This document shows positions 26,601-40,069 of a stretch of DNA of 64,000 nucleotides, in pieces (position 1 is the stretch's first letter; each line of letters starts with the position of its first letter). The position numbers and the translations under genes were made by a program. Origin of the DNA: Megalopta genalis (Eukaryota > Arthropoda > Insecta > Hymenoptera > Halictidae). The stretch lies in the NCBI RefSeq assembly GCF_051020955.1, contig NW_027476973.1, positions 49,263 through 113,262 of the forward strand. The letters run 5' to 3'. The notes beneath the pieces are model-generated. The model was given only the letters and a program-made list of their open reading frames with translations. It searched no databases and was not told where the DNA came from.

Positions 26601-27690
26601 AGTGATATAGCTTCAAATGCGGACGATCAAACGAGTTAGCTTCAAGTTCACGCGAAACAAGTGATTTAGCTTCAGACACTTGCGATATAAGTGATACAGC
26701 TTCAAATGCAGAAGAAACAAACGAGTTATCTTCTAATCCGTGCGAAACTCATGATTTAGCTTCAAATCAATGCGATGTAGAAGGTTTACCTTGAAATCCA
26801 TGGTTAACAAATAATTTAGCTTCAAACACTTGGGATATAAGTGATATAGCTTGAAATGCAGACGATCAAACGAGTTAGCTTCAAGTCCACGCGAAACAAG
26901 TGATTTAGCTTCAGACACTTGCGATATAAGTGATATAGCTTCAAATGCAGAAGAAACAAACGAGTTATCTTCAAATCCATGCCATGCACTTGATTTAGCT
27001 GAAAATGAATGACATGTAGAAGGTTTAGCTTCAAATCTATGCGAAACAAATGATTTAGCATCAGATACTTGCGATATAAGTGATATAGCTTAAAATGCAG
27101 AAAAAACGAACGAGTTATCTTCTAATCCATGCGAAACTCATGATTTAGCTTCAAATCAATGCGATGTAGAAGGTTTACCTTCAAATCCATGCTTAACAAA
27201 TAATTTAGCTTCAAACACTTGGGATATAAGTGATATAGCTTCAAATGCAGACGATCAAACGAGTTAGCTTCAAAATCCATGCGATAAACTTGATTTAGCT
27301 TCAAATCAATGCGAAGTAGAAGGATTAGCTTCAAATCCATGCAACACAAATGATTTAGCTTCAAATACTTGCGATATAAATGATATAGCTTCAAATGCAG
27401 GCGAAACAAACGAGTTAGCTTCTAATCCATGCGAAACTCATGATTTAGCTTCAAATCAATGCGATGTAGAAGGTTTACCTTTAAATCCATGCTTAACAAA
27501 TAATTTAGCTTCAAACACTTGGGATATAAGTGATATAGCTTCAAATGCAGAAGAAACGAACGAGTTATCTTCTAATCCATGCGAAACTCATGATTTAGCT
27601 TCAAATCAATGCGATGTAGAAGGTTTACCTTCAAATCCAAGCTTAACAAATAATTTAGCTTCAAACACTTGGGATATAAGTGATATAGCT
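23652..27690. repeat. Family L copy 4, rearranged
   Basis: The offset from copy 3 is 4,851-4,852 up to 25,1xx (24339, 24457, 24847, 25117). It becomes 4,882 after gain of one 30-bp Q-class monomer (three tandem copies at about 25,303-25,392 against two in copy 3). From about 25,650 the order jumps to blocks that occur later in copy 3. Between 26,200 and 27,100 it includes a variant block with CAAGTTCACGCG and CAAATTCATGC that reappears at 36,501, 39,289 and 63,381. The right boundary is approximate. Confidence 0.7.
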
Positions 27691-30600
27691 TGAAATGCAG
27701 ACGATCAAACGAGTTAGCTTCAAGTCCACGAGAAACAAATGATTTAGCTTCAGACACTTGCGATATAAGTAATATAGCTTCAAATGCAGAAGAAACAAAC
27801 GAGTTATCTTCTAATCCGTGCGAAACTCATGATTTAGCTTCAAATCAATGCGATGTAGAAGGTTTACCTTGAAATCCATGCTTAACAAATAATTTAGCTT
27901 CAAACACTTGGGATATAAGTGATATAGCTTGAAATGCAGACGATCAAACGAGTTAGCTTCAAGTCCACGCGAAACAAGTGATTTAGCTTCAGACACTTGC
28001 GATATAAGTGATATAGCTCCAAATGCAGAAGAAACAAACGAGTTATCTTCAAATCCATGCCAAGCACTTGATTTAGCTGAAAATCAATGCGATGTAGAAG
28101 GTTTAGCTTCAAATCCATGCGAAACAAATGATTTAGCATCAGATACTTGCGATATAAGAGATATAGCTTCAAATGCAGGAGAAACAAACGAGTTAGCTTA
28201 TAATCCATGCGAAACTCATGATTTAGCTTCAAATCAATGCGATGTAGAAGGTTTACCTTCAAATCCATGCTTGACAAATAATTTAGCTTCAAACACTTGG
28301 GATATAAGTGATATAGCATCAAATGCAGACGATCAAACGAGTTAGCTTCAAGTCCACGCGAAACAAGTGATTTAGCTTCAGACACCTGCGATATAAGTGA
28401 TATAGCTTCAAATGCAGAAGAAACAAACGAGTCATCTTCAAATCCATGCCATGCACTTGATTTAGCTGAAAATGAATGAGATGTAGAAGGTTTAGCTTCA
28501 AATCTATGCGAAACAAATGATTTAGCTTCAAACACTTGGGATATAAGTGATATAGCTTCAAATGCAGACGATCAAACGAGTTAGCTTCAAGTCCACGCGA
28601 AACAAGTGATTTAGCTTCAGACACCTGCGATATAAGTGATATAGCTTCAAATGCAGAAGAAACAAACGAGTTATCTTCAAATCCATGCCATGCACTTGAT
28701 TTAGCTGAAAATGAATGAGATGTAGAAGGTTTAGCTTCAAATCTATGCGAAACAAATGATTTAGCAGCAGATACTTGCGATATAAGTGATATAGCTTCAA
28801 ATGCATGCGAAACAAACGAGTTAGCTTCTAATCCATGCGAAACTCATGATTTAGCTTCAAATCAATGTGATGTAGAAGGTTTACCTTCAAATCCATGCTC
28901 AACAAATAATTTAGCATCAAACACTTGGGATATAAGTGATATAGCTTCAAATGCAGACGATCAAACGAATTAGCTTCAAAATCCATGCGAGAAACTTGAT
29001 TTAGCTTCAAATCAATGCGAAGTAGAAGGATTAGCTTCAAATCAATGCGAAGTAGAAGGATTAGCTTCAAATCAAAGCGAAGTAGAAGGATTAGCTTCAA
29101 ATCCGTGCAACACAAATGATGTAGCTTCAAATACTTGCGATATAAATCATATAGCTTCAAATGCAGGCGAAACAAACGAGTTAGCTTCTAATCCATGCGA
29201 AACTCATGATTTAGCTTCAAATGAATGCGATGTAGAAGGTTTACCTTCAAATCCATGCTTAACAAATGATTTAGCTTCAAACACTTGGGATATAAGTGAC
29301 ATAGCTTCAAATGCAGACGATCAAACGAGTTAGTTTCATAATCCACACGATAAATTTGATTTAGCTTCAAATCAATGCGAAGTAGAAGGATGAGCTTCAA
29401 ATTCATGCAACACAAATGATTTAGCTTCAAATACTAGCGATATAAATGATATAGCTTCAAATGCAGGCAAAACAAACGTGTTAGCTTCCAATCCATGCGA
29501 AACTCATGATTTAGCTTCAAATCAATGCGATGTAGAAGGTTTACCTTCAAATCCATGCTTAACAAATGATTTAGCTTCAAATACTTGGGATATAAATGAT
29601 GTAGCTTCAAATGCAGAAGAAACAAACGCGTTATCTTCAAATCCATGCCATGCACTTGATTTAGATTCAAATCAATGCGATGTGGAAGGTTCACCTTCAA
29701 ATCCATGGGCAACAAATGATTTAGCTTCAAACACTTGTGATATAAGTGATATAGCTTGAAATGCAGACGATCAAACGAGTTAGCTTCAAAATCCATGCGA
29801 TAAACTTGATTTAGCTTCAAATCAATGCGAAGTAGCAGGATTAGCTTCAAATCCGTGGAACACAAATGATTTAGCTTCAAATACTTGCGATATAAATGAT
29901 ATAGCTTCAAATGCAGGCGAAACGAACGAGTTAGCTTCTAATCCATGCGAAACTCATGATTTAGCTTCAAATCAATGCGATGTAGAAGGTTTACCTTCAA
30001 ATCCATGCTTAACAAATAATTTAGCTTCAAACACTTGGGATATAAGTGATATAGCTTGAAATGCAGACGATCAAACGAGTTAACTTCAAAATCCATGCGA
30101 TAAACTTGATTTAGCTTCAAATCCATGCGAAGTAGAAGGATGAGCTTCAAATCCATGCGAAACAAATGATTTAGCATCAGATACTTGCGATATAAGAGAT
30201 ATAGCTTCAAATGCAGGAGAAACAAACGAGTTAGCTTATAATCCATGCGAAACTCATGATTTAGCTTCAAATCAATGCGATGTAGAAGGTTTACCTTCAA
30301 ATCCATGCTTAACAAATAATTTAGCTTCAAACACTTGGGATATAAGTGATATAGCTTCAAATGCAGACGATCAAACGAGTTAGCTTCAAGTCCACGCAAA
30401 ACAAGTGATTTAGCTTCAGACACCTGCGATATAAGTGATATAGCTTCAAATGCAGAAGAAACAAACGAGTTATCTTCAAATCCATGCCATGCACTTGATT
30501 TAGCTGAAAATGAATGAGATGTAGAAGGTTTAGCTTCAAATCTATGCGAAACAAATGATTTAGCAGCAGATACTTGCGATATAAGTGATATAGCTTCAAA

Positions 30601-31650
30601 TGCAGGCGAAACTAACGAGTTAGCTTCTAATCCATGCGGAACTCATGATTTAGCTTCAAATCAATGTGATGTAGAAGGTTTACCTTCAAATCCATGCTCA
30701 ACAAATAATTTAGCATCAAACACTTGGGATATAAGTGATATAGCTTCAAATGCAGACGATCAAACGAATTAGCTTCAAACTCCATGCGAGAAACTTGATT
30801 TAGCTTCAAATCAATGCGAAGTAGAAGGATTAGCTTCAAATCAATGCGAAGTAGAAGGATTAGCTTCAAATCAATGCGAAGTAGAAGGATTAGCTTCAAA
30901 TCCGTGCAACACAAATGATGTAGCTTCAAATACTTGCGATATAAATCATATAGCTTCAAATGCAGGCGATCAAACGAGTTAGTTTCATAATCCACACGAT
31001 AAATTTGATTTAGCTTCAAATCAATGCGAAGTAGAAGGATGAGCTTCAAATCCATGCAACACAAATGATTTAGCTTCAAATACTAGCGATATAAATGATA
31101 TAGCTTCAAATGCAGGCAAAACAAACGTGTTAGCTTCCAATCCATGCGAAACTCATGATTTAGCTTCAAATCAATGCGATGTAGAAGGTTTACCTTCAAA
31201 TCCATGCTTAACAAATGATTTAGCTTCAAATACTTGGGATATAAATGATATAGCTTCAAATGCAGAAGAAACAAACGAGTTATCTTCAAATCCATGCCAT
31301 GCACTTGATTTAGATTCAAATCAATGCGATGTGGAAGGTTCACCTTCAAATCCATGGGAAACAAATGATTTAGCTTCAAACACTTGGGATATAAGTGATA
31401 TAGCTTGAAATGCAGACGATCAAACGAGTTAGCTTCAAAATCCATGCGATAAACTTGATTTAGCTTCAAATCAATGCGAAGTAGAAGGATTAGCTTCAAA
31501 TCCGTGGAACATAAATGATTTAGCTTCAAATACTTGCGATATAAATGATATAGCTTCAAATGCAGGCGAAACAAACGAGTTAGCTTCTAATCCATGCGAA
31601 ACTCATGATTTAGCTTCAAATCAATGCGATGTAGAAGGTTTACCTTCAAA
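27691..31650. repeat. Family L copy 5, with 239-bp and 1,649-bp duplications
   Basis: The GATATAAGTAATATAG marker at about 27,765 matches copy 4 at offset 3,472 (27929 to 24457). A 239-bp duplication follows (28319 and 28558), moving the offset to 3,711 (28828 to 25117). The block at 29434-29910 matches 21590-22081 in copy 3 and is repeated at 31083-31574, an offset of 1,649. Phase errors increase after 31,6xx. Confidence 0.72.
29434..31650. repeat. 1,649-bp duplication
   Basis: Blocks at 29434 and 29478 recur at 31083 and 31127 with the same internal order (AACGTGTTAGCTTCC, then GATGTGGAAGGTTCACC, then CCGTGGAACA). Small differences include CCATGGGCAAC against CCATGGGAAAC and TGTAGCTTC against TATAGCTTC. 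1,649 is 55 monomers less one base. Confidence 0.75.
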
Positions 31651-32100
31651 ACCATGGTTAACAAATGATTTAAGCTTCAAACACTTGGGATATAAGTGAC
31701 ATAGCTTCAAATGCAGAGATCAAACGAGTTAGTTTCATAATCCACACGATAAATTTGATTTAGCTTCAAATCAATGCGAAGTAGAAGGATGAGCTTCAAA
31801 TCCATGAAACACAAATGATTTAGCTTCAAATACTAGCGATATAAATGATATAGCTTCAAATGCAGGCGAAACAAACGAGTTAGCTTCTAATCCATGCGAA
31901 ACTCATGATTTAGCTTCAAATCAATGCGATGTAGAAGGTTTACCTTTAAATCCATGCTTAACAAATAATTTAGCTTCAAACACTTGGGATATAAGTGATA
32001 TAGCTTCAAATGCAGAAGAAACGAACGAGTTATCTTCTAATCCATGCGAAACTCATGATTTAGCTTAAAATCAATGCGATGTAGAGTTTTGCCTTCAAAC
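31651..32100. repeat. Indel-rich junction between families L and R
   Basis: Within about 450 bp there are several departures from 30-bp phase. One is an added A at about 31,671 that creates an AAGCTT site. Another is a lost C near 31,717 (GCAGAGATCAAACG). A third is a lost base in GTAGAGTTTTGCC near 32,081. No open frame of note crosses it. Elsewhere comparable indels are many kb apart, so this looks like a boundary or an old, poorly homogenised stretch. Confidence 0.6.
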
Positions 32101-33735
32101 CCATGCTTAACAAATAATTTAACTTCAAACACTTGGGATATAAGTGATATAGCTTCAAATGCAGACGATCAAACGAGTTAGCCTCAAAATCCATGCGATA
32201 AACTTGATTTAGCTTGAAATCAATGCGAAGTAGAAGGATGAGCTTCAAATCCATGCAACACAAATGATTTAGCTTCAAATACTTGCGATATAAATGATAT
32301 AGCTTCAAATGTAGGCTAAACAAACGAGTTAGATTCTAATCCATGCGAAACTCATGATTTAGATTCAAATCAATGCGATGTAGAAGGTTTACCTTCAAAT
32401 CCATGCTTAACAAATGATTTAGCTTCAAACACTTGGGATATACGTGATATAGCTTCAAATGCAGACGATCAAACGAGTTAGCTTCAAGTCCACGCGAAAC
32501 AAGCGATTTAGCTTCAGACACTTGCGATATAAGTGATATAGCTTCAAATGCAGAAGAAACAAACGAGTTATCTTCAAATCCATGCCAAGCACTTGATTTA
32601 GCTGAAAATCAATGCGATGTAGAAGGTTTAGCTTCAAATCCATGCGAAACAAATGATTTAGCATCAGATACTTGCGATATAAATGATATAGCTTCAAATG
32701 TAGGCTAAACAAACGAGTTAGCTTCTAATCCATGCGAAACTCATGATTTAGCTTCAAATCAATGCGATGTAGAAGGTTTACCTTCAAATCCATGCTTAAC
32801 AAATGATTTAGCTTCAAACACTTGGGATATACGTGATATAGCTTCAAATGCAGGCGAAACAAACGTGTTAGCTTGTAATCCATGCGAAACTCATGATTTA
32901 GCTTAAAATCAATGCGATGTAGAGTTTTGCCCTCAAACCCATGCTTAACAAATAATTTAGCTTCAAACACTTGGGATATAAGTGATATAGCTTCAAATGC
33001 AGACGATCAAACGAGTTAGCCTCAAAATCCATGCGATAAACTTGATTTAGCTTGAAATCAATGCGAAGTAGAAGGATGAGCTTCAAATCCATGCAACACA
33101 AATGATTTAGCTTCAAATACTTGCGATATAAATGATATAGCTTCAAATGTAGGCTAAACAAACGAGTTAGCTTCTAATCCATGCGAAACTCATGATTTAG
33201 CTTCAAATCAATGCGATGTAGAAGGTTTACCTTCAAATCCATGCTTAACAAATGATTTAGCTTCAGACACTTGCGATATAAGTGATATAGCTTCAAATGC
33301 AGAAGAAACAAACGAGTTATCTTCAAATCCATGCCAAGCACTTGATTTAGCTTCAAATCAATGCGAAGTAGAAGGATTAGCTTCAAATCCATGCAACACA
33401 AATGATTTAGCTTCAAATACTTGCGATATAAATGATATAGCTTCAAATGCAGGCCTAACAAACGAGTTATCTTCTAATCCATGCGAAACACATCATTTAG
33501 CTTCAAATCAATGCGATGTAGAAGGTTTACCTTCAAAACCATGCACAACAAATGATTTAGCTTCAAACACTTGGGATATACGTGATATAGCTTCAAATGC
33601 AGACGATCAAACGAGTTAGCTTTAAAATACATGCGATAAACTTGATTTAGCTTCAAATCAATGCGAAGTAGAAGGATTAGTTTCAAATCCATGCGAAACA
33701 AATGATTTAGTTTCAGATACTTGCGGTATAAATGA
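32060..33735. repeat. 838-bp tandem duplication
   Basis: The GTAGAGTTTTGCC variant at 32081 recurs at 32919 with the same neighbours (TTAGCTTAAAATC before, GTTAGCCTCAAAATCC after). 838 is 28 monomers less two bases. The outer limits are approximate. A related spacing of 839 bp separates the same variant at about 44,246 and 45,085. Confidence 0.7.
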
Positions 33736-34409
33736 TACAGATTCAAATGCAGACGAAACAAACGAGTTAGCTTCATATCTATGCGAAACACATGATTTAG
33801 CTTCAAATCAATGCGATGTAGAAGGTTTACCTTCAAATCCATGCTTAAAAAATGATTTAGCTTCAAACACTTGGGATATAAGTGATATGGCTTCAAATGC
33901 AGACGATCAAACGAGTTAGCTTCAAAATCCATGCGATAAACTTGATTTAGCTTGAAATCAATGCGATGTAGATGGGTTACCTTCAAATCCATGTTTAACA
34001 AATGATTTAGCTTCAAACACTTGGGATATACGTGATATAGCTTCAAATGCAGACGATCAAACGAGTTAGCTTTAAAATACATGCGATAAACTTGATTTAG
34101 CTTCAAATCAATGCGAAGTAGAAGGATTAGTTTCAAATCCATGCGAAACAAATGATTTAGTTTCAGATACTTGCGGTATAAATGATACAGATTCAAATGC
34201 AGACGAAACAAACGAGTTAGCTTCATATCTATGCGAAACACATGATTTAGCTTCAAATCAATGCGATGTAGAAGGTTTACCTTCAAATCCATGCTTAACA
34301 AATAATTTAGCTTCAAACACTTGGGATATAAGTGATATAGCTTGAAATGCAGACGATCAAACGAGTTAGCTTCAAGTCCACGAGAAACAAATGATTTAGC
34401 TTCAGACAC
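33474..34409 (-). other. Longest open frame (311 codons), judged a repeat by-product
   Basis: This is the longest stop-free ATG frame in the window. It begins in the minus frame that reads FEAKSFVSHG-like decapeptides, shifts to the HLFRMDLKLN-like frame at a 29-bp monomer and stays open because neither frame has a stop in the consensus. It contains the 450-bp (150-residue) duplication. No signal peptide, domain or promoter is visible, and its stop (RMD then TAG) comes from the common TTCTAATCC variant that ends dozens of neighbouring frames. I do not call it a gene. Confidence 0.75.
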
Positions 34410-34500
34410 TTGCGATATAAGTGATATAGCTTCAAATGCAGAAGAAACAAACGAGTTATCTTCTAATCCGTGCGAAACTCATGATTTAGCTTCAAATCAA
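33601..34500. repeat. Tandem 450-bp units (three pentamers each)
   Basis: AGACGATCAAACGAG followed by TTTAAAATACATGCG starts at 33601 and again at 34051, 450 bp apart. The tails between agree, including the markers TTGCGGTATAAATG and GATACAGATTC. The same 450-bp pair is found at 35281/35731 and 38071/38521 because it lies in a larger duplicated segment. Confidence 0.75.
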
Positions 34501-34616
34501 TGCGATGTAGAAGGTTTACCTTGAAATCCATGCTTAACAAATAATTTAGCTTCAAACACTTGGGATGTAAGTGATATAGCTTGAAATGCAGACGATCAAA
34601 CGAGTTAGCTTCAAGT

Positions 34617-37600
34617 CCACGCGAAACAAGTGATTTAGCTTCAGACACTTGCGATATAAGTGATATAGCTTCAAATGCAGAAGAAACAAACGAGTTATCT
34701 TCAAATCCATGCCATGCACTTGATTTAGCTGAAAATGAATGACATGTAGAAGGTTTAGCTTCAAATCTATGCGAAACAAATGATTTAGCATCAGATACTT
34801 GCGATATAAGTGATATAGCTTCAAATGCAGGAGAAACAAACGAGTTAGCTTATAATCCATGCGAAACTCATGATTTAGCTTCAAATCAATGCGATGTAGA
34901 AGGTTTACCTTCAAATCCATGATCAACAAATAATTTAGCTTCAAACACTTGGGATATAAGTGATATAGCTTCAAATGCAGACGATCAAACGAGTTAGCTT
35001 CAAAATCCATGCGATAAACTTGATTTAGCTTCAAATCAATGCGAAGTAGAAGGATTAGCTTCAAATCCATGCATCACAAATGATTTAGCTTCAAATACTT
35101 GCGATATAAATGATATAGCTTCAAATGCAGGCCTAACAAACGAGTTATCTTCTAATCCATGCGAAACACATCATTTAGCTTCAAATCAATGCGATGTAGA
35201 AGGTTTACCTTCAAATCCATGCACAACAAATGATTTAGCTTCAAACACTTGGGATATACGTGCTATAGCTTCAAATGCAGACGATCAAACGAGTTAGCTT
35301 TAAAATACATGCGATAAACTTGATTTAGCTTCAAATCAATGCGAAGTAGAAGGATTAGTTTCAAATCCATGCGAAACAAATGATTTAGTTTCAGATACTT
35401 GCGGTATAAATGATACAGATTCAAATGCAGACGAAACAAACGAGTTAGCTTCATATCTATGCGAAACACATGATTTAGCTTCAAATCAATGCGATGTAGA
35501 AGGTTTACCTTCAAATCCATGCTTAAAAAATGATTTAGCTTCAAACACTTGGGATATAAGTGATATGGCTTCAAATGCAGACGATCAAACGAGTTAGCTT
35601 CAAAATCCATGCTATAAACTTGATTTAGCTTGAAATCAATGCGATGTAGATGGGTTACCTTCAAATCCATGTTTAACAAATGATTTAGCTTCAAACACTT
35701 GGGATATACGTGATATAGCTTCAAATGCAGACGATCAAACGAGTTAGCTTTAAAATACATGCGATAAACTTGATTTAGCTTCAAATCAATGCGAAGTAGA
35801 AGGATTAGTTTCAAATCCATGCGAAACAAATGATTTAGTTTCAGATACTTGCGGTATAAATGATACAGATTCAAATGCAGGCGAAACAAACGTGTTAGCT
35901 TCTAATCCATGCGAAACTCATGATTTAGCTTCAAATCAATGCGATGTAGAAGGTTTACCTTCAAATCCATGCTTAACAAATAATTTAGCTTTAAACACTT
36001 GGTATATAAATGATATAGCTTCAAATGCAGACGATCAAACGAGTTAGCTTCAAAATCCATGCGATAAACTTGATTTAGCTTCAAATCAATGCGAAGTAGA
36101 AGGATGAGCTTCAAATCCATGTAACACAAATGATTTAGCTTCAAATACTTGCGATATAAATGATATAGCTTCAAATGCAGGCGAAAGAAACGTGTTAGCT
36201 TCTAATCCATGCGAACTCATGATTTAGCTTCAAATCAATGCGATGTAGAAGGTTTACCTTCAAATCCATGCTTAACAAATAATTTAGCTTCAAACACTTG
36301 GGATATAAGTGATATTGCTTCAAATGCAGACGATCAAACGAGTTAGCTTCAAAATCCATGCGATAAACTTGATTTAGATTCAAATCAATGCGAAGTAGAA
36401 GGATGAGCTTCAAATCCATGTAACACAAATGATTTAGCATCAGATACTTGCGATATAAGTGATATAGCTTCAAATGCAGGCGAAGCAAACGAGTTAGCTT
36501 CTAATCCATGCGAAACTCATGATTTAGCTGCAAATCAATGTGATGTAGAAGGTTTACCTTCAAATTCATGCTTGACAAATAATTTAGCTTCAAACACTTG
36601 GGATATAAGTGATATAGCTTCAAATGCGGACGATCAAACCAGTTAGCTTCAAGTTCACGCGAAACAAGTGATTTAGCTTCAGACACTTGCGATATAAGTG
36701 ATATAGCTTCAAATGCAGAAGAAACAAACGAGTTATCTTCAAATCCATGCCAAGCACTTGATTTAGCTGAAAATCAATGCGATGTAGAAGGTTTAGCTTC
36801 AAATCCATGCGAAACAAATGATTTAGCATCAGATACTTGCGATATAAGAGATATAGCTTCAAATGCAGGAGAAACAAACGAGTTAGCTTATAATCCATGC
36901 GAAACTCATGATTTAGCTTCAAATCAATGCGATGTAGAAGGTTTACCTTCAAATCCATGCTTAACAATTAATTTAGCTTCAAACACTTGGAATATAAGTG
37001 ATATAGCTTCAAATGCAGACGATCAAACGAGTTAGCTTCAAAATCCATGCGATAAACTTGATTTAGCTTCAAATCAATGCGAAGTAGAAGGATTAGCTTC
37101 AAATCCATGCAACACAAATGATTTAGCTTCAAATACTTGCGACATAAATGATATAGCTTCAAATGCAGGCCTAACAAACGAGTTATCTTCTAATCCATGC
37201 GAAACTCATCATTTAGTTTCAAATCAATGCGATGTAGAAGGTTTACCTTCAAATCCATGCACAACAAATGATTTAGCTTCAAACACTTGGGATATACGTG
37301 ATATAGCTTCAAATGCAGACGATCAAACGAGTTAGCTTTAAAATACATGCGATAAACTTGATTTAGCTTCAAATCAATGCGAAGTAGAAGGATTAGTTTC
37401 AAATCCACGCGAAACAAGTGATTTAGCTTCAGACACTTGCGATATAAGTGATATAGCTTCAAATGCAGAAGAAACAAACGAGTTATCTTCAAATCCATGC
37501 CATGGACTTGATTTAGCTGAAAATGAATGACATGTAGAAGGTTTAGCTTCAAATCTATGCGAAACAAATGATTTAGCATCAGATACTTGCGATATAAGTG

Positions 37601-39460
37601 ATATAGCTTCAAATGCAGGAGAAACAAACGAGTTAGCTTATAATCCATGCGAAACTCATGATTTAGCTTCAAATCAATGCGATGTAGAAGGTTTACCTTC
37701 AAATCCATGATTAACAAATAATTTAGCTTCAAACACTTGGGATATAAGTGATATAGCTTCAAATGCAGACGATCAAACGAGTTAGCTTCAAAATCCATGC
37801 GATAAACTTGATTTAGCTTCAAATCAATGCGAAGTAGAAGGATTAGCTTCAAATCCATGCATCACAAATGATTTAGCTTCAAATACTTGCGATATAAATG
37901 ATATAGCTTCAAATGCAGGCCTAACAAACGAGTTATCTTCTAATCCATGCGAAACACATCATTTAGCTTCAAATCAATGCGATGTAGAAGGTTTACCTTC
38001 AAATCCATGCACAACAAATGATTTAGCTTCAAACACTTGGGATATACGTGATATAGCTTCAAATGCAGACGATCAAACGAGTTAGCTTTAAAATACATGC
38101 GATAAACTTGATTTAGCTTCAAATCAATGCGAAGTAGAAGGATTAGTTTCAAATCCATGCGAAACAAATGATTTAGTTTCAGATACTTGCGGTATAAATG
38201 ATACAGATTCAAATGCAGACGAAACAAACGAGTTAGCTTCATATCTATGCGAAACACATGATTTAGCTTCAAATCAATGCGATGTAGAAGGTTTACCTTC
38301 AAATCCATGCTTAAAAAATGATTTAGCTTCAAACACTTGGGATATAAGTGATATGGCTTCAAATGCAGACGATCAAACGAGTTAGCTTCAAAATCCATGC
38401 TATAAACTTGATTTAGCTTGAAATCAATGCGATGTAGATGGGTTACCTTCAAATCCATGTTTAACAAATGATTTAGCTTCAAACACTTGGGATATACGTG
38501 ATATAGCTTCAAATGCAGACGATCAAACGAGTTAGCTTTAACATACATGCGATAAACTTGATTTAGCTTCAAATCAATGCGAAGTAGAAGGATTAGTTTC
38601 AAATCCATGCGAAACAAATGATTTAGTTTCAGATACTTGCGGTATAAATGATACAGATTCAAATGCAGGCGAAACAAACGTGTTAGCTTCTAATCCATGC
38701 GAAACTCATGATTCAGCTTCAAATCAATGCGATGTAGAAGGTTTACCTTCAAATCCATGCTTAACAAATAATTTAGCTTTAAACACTTGGTATATAAATG
38801 ATATAGCTTCAAATGCAGACGATCAAACGAGTTAGCTTCAAAATCCATGCGATAAACTTGATTTAGCTTCAAATCAATGCGAAGTAGAAGGATGAGCTTC
38901 AAATCCATGTAACACAAATGATTTAGCTTCAAATACTTGCGATATAAATGATATAGCTTCAAATGCAGGCGAAAGAAACGTGTTAGCTTCTAATCCATGC
39001 GAACTCATGATTTAGCTTCAAATCAATGCGATGTAGAAGGTTTACCTTCAAATCCATGCTTAACAAATAATTTAGCTTCAAACACTTGGGATATAAGTGA
39101 TATTGCTTCAAATGCAGACGATCAAACGAGTTAGCTTCAAAATCCATGCGATAAACTTGATTTAGATTCAAATCAATGCGAAGTAGAAGGATGAGCTTCA
39201 AATCCATGTAACACAAATGATTTAGCATCAGATACTTGCGATATAAGTGATATAGCTTCAAATGCAGGCGAAGCAAACGAGTTAGCTTCTAATCCATGCG
39301 AAACTCATGATTTAGCTGCAAATCAATGTGATGTAGAAGGTTTACCTTCAAATTCATGCTTAACAAATAATTTAGCTTCAAACACTTGGGATATAAATGA
39401 TATAGATTCAAATGCGGACGATCAAACGAGTTAGCTTCAAGTTCACGCGAAACAAGTGAT
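34617..39460. repeat. 2,788-bp tandem duplication
   Basis: Copy 1 is about 34617-37404 and copy 2 about 37405-39460 (partial). Landmarks 35902, 36195 and 36501 recur at 38690, 38983 and 39289. The joint is readable: at 37405 a monomer of the form GTTTCAAATCCACGCG fuses the core side of one type to the CCACGCGAAAC tail of another. The private 1-bp deletion GCGAACTCATG is shared (36,213 and 39,001), which supports duplication after that deletion. Homology fades near 39,460. Confidence 0.82.
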
Positions 39461-40069
39461 TTAGCATCAGATACTTGCAATATAAGTGATATTGCTTCAA
39501 ATGCAGACGATCAAACGAGTTAGCTTCAAAATCCATGCGATAAACTTGATTTTTCTTCAAATCAATGCGAAGTAGAAGGATGAGCTTCAAATCCATGTAA
39601 CACAAATGATTTAGGTTCAAATACTTGCGATATAAATGATATAGCTTCAAATGCAGGCAAAACAAACGTGTTAGCTTCTAATCCATGCGAAACTCATGAT
39701 TTAGCTTCAAATAAATGCGATGTAGAAGGTTTACCTTCAAATCCATGCTTAACAAATAATTTAGCTTCAAACACTTGGGATATAAGTGATATAGCTTCAA
39801 ATGCAGACGATCAAACGAGTTAGCTTCAAAATCCATACGATAAACTTGATTTAGCATCAAATCAATGCGAAGTAGAAGGATTAGCTTCAAATCCATGCGA
39901 AACAAACGATTTAGTTTCAGATACTTGCGGTATAAATGATACAGATTCAAATGCAGACGAAACAAACGAGTTAGCTTCATATCTATGCGAAACACATGAT
40001 TTAGCTTCAAATCAATGCGATTTAGAAGGTTTACCTTCAAATCCATGCTTAAAAAATGATTTAGCTTCA

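Noticed and set aside
27900..28535. 211-codon minus frame starting with FEAKSFVSH-like decapeptides, which looked more protein-like
   Set aside because: It switches frame at a 29-bp monomer and continues in a different decapeptide frame; equivalent positions in other higher-order copies are broken, so it is not conserved as a protein.
31660..31680. AAGCTT site at about 31,672 as a cloning or vector junction
   Set aside because: It arises from a single inserted A in the normal TTAGCTTC core; both sides are ordinary monomers with no vector sequence.
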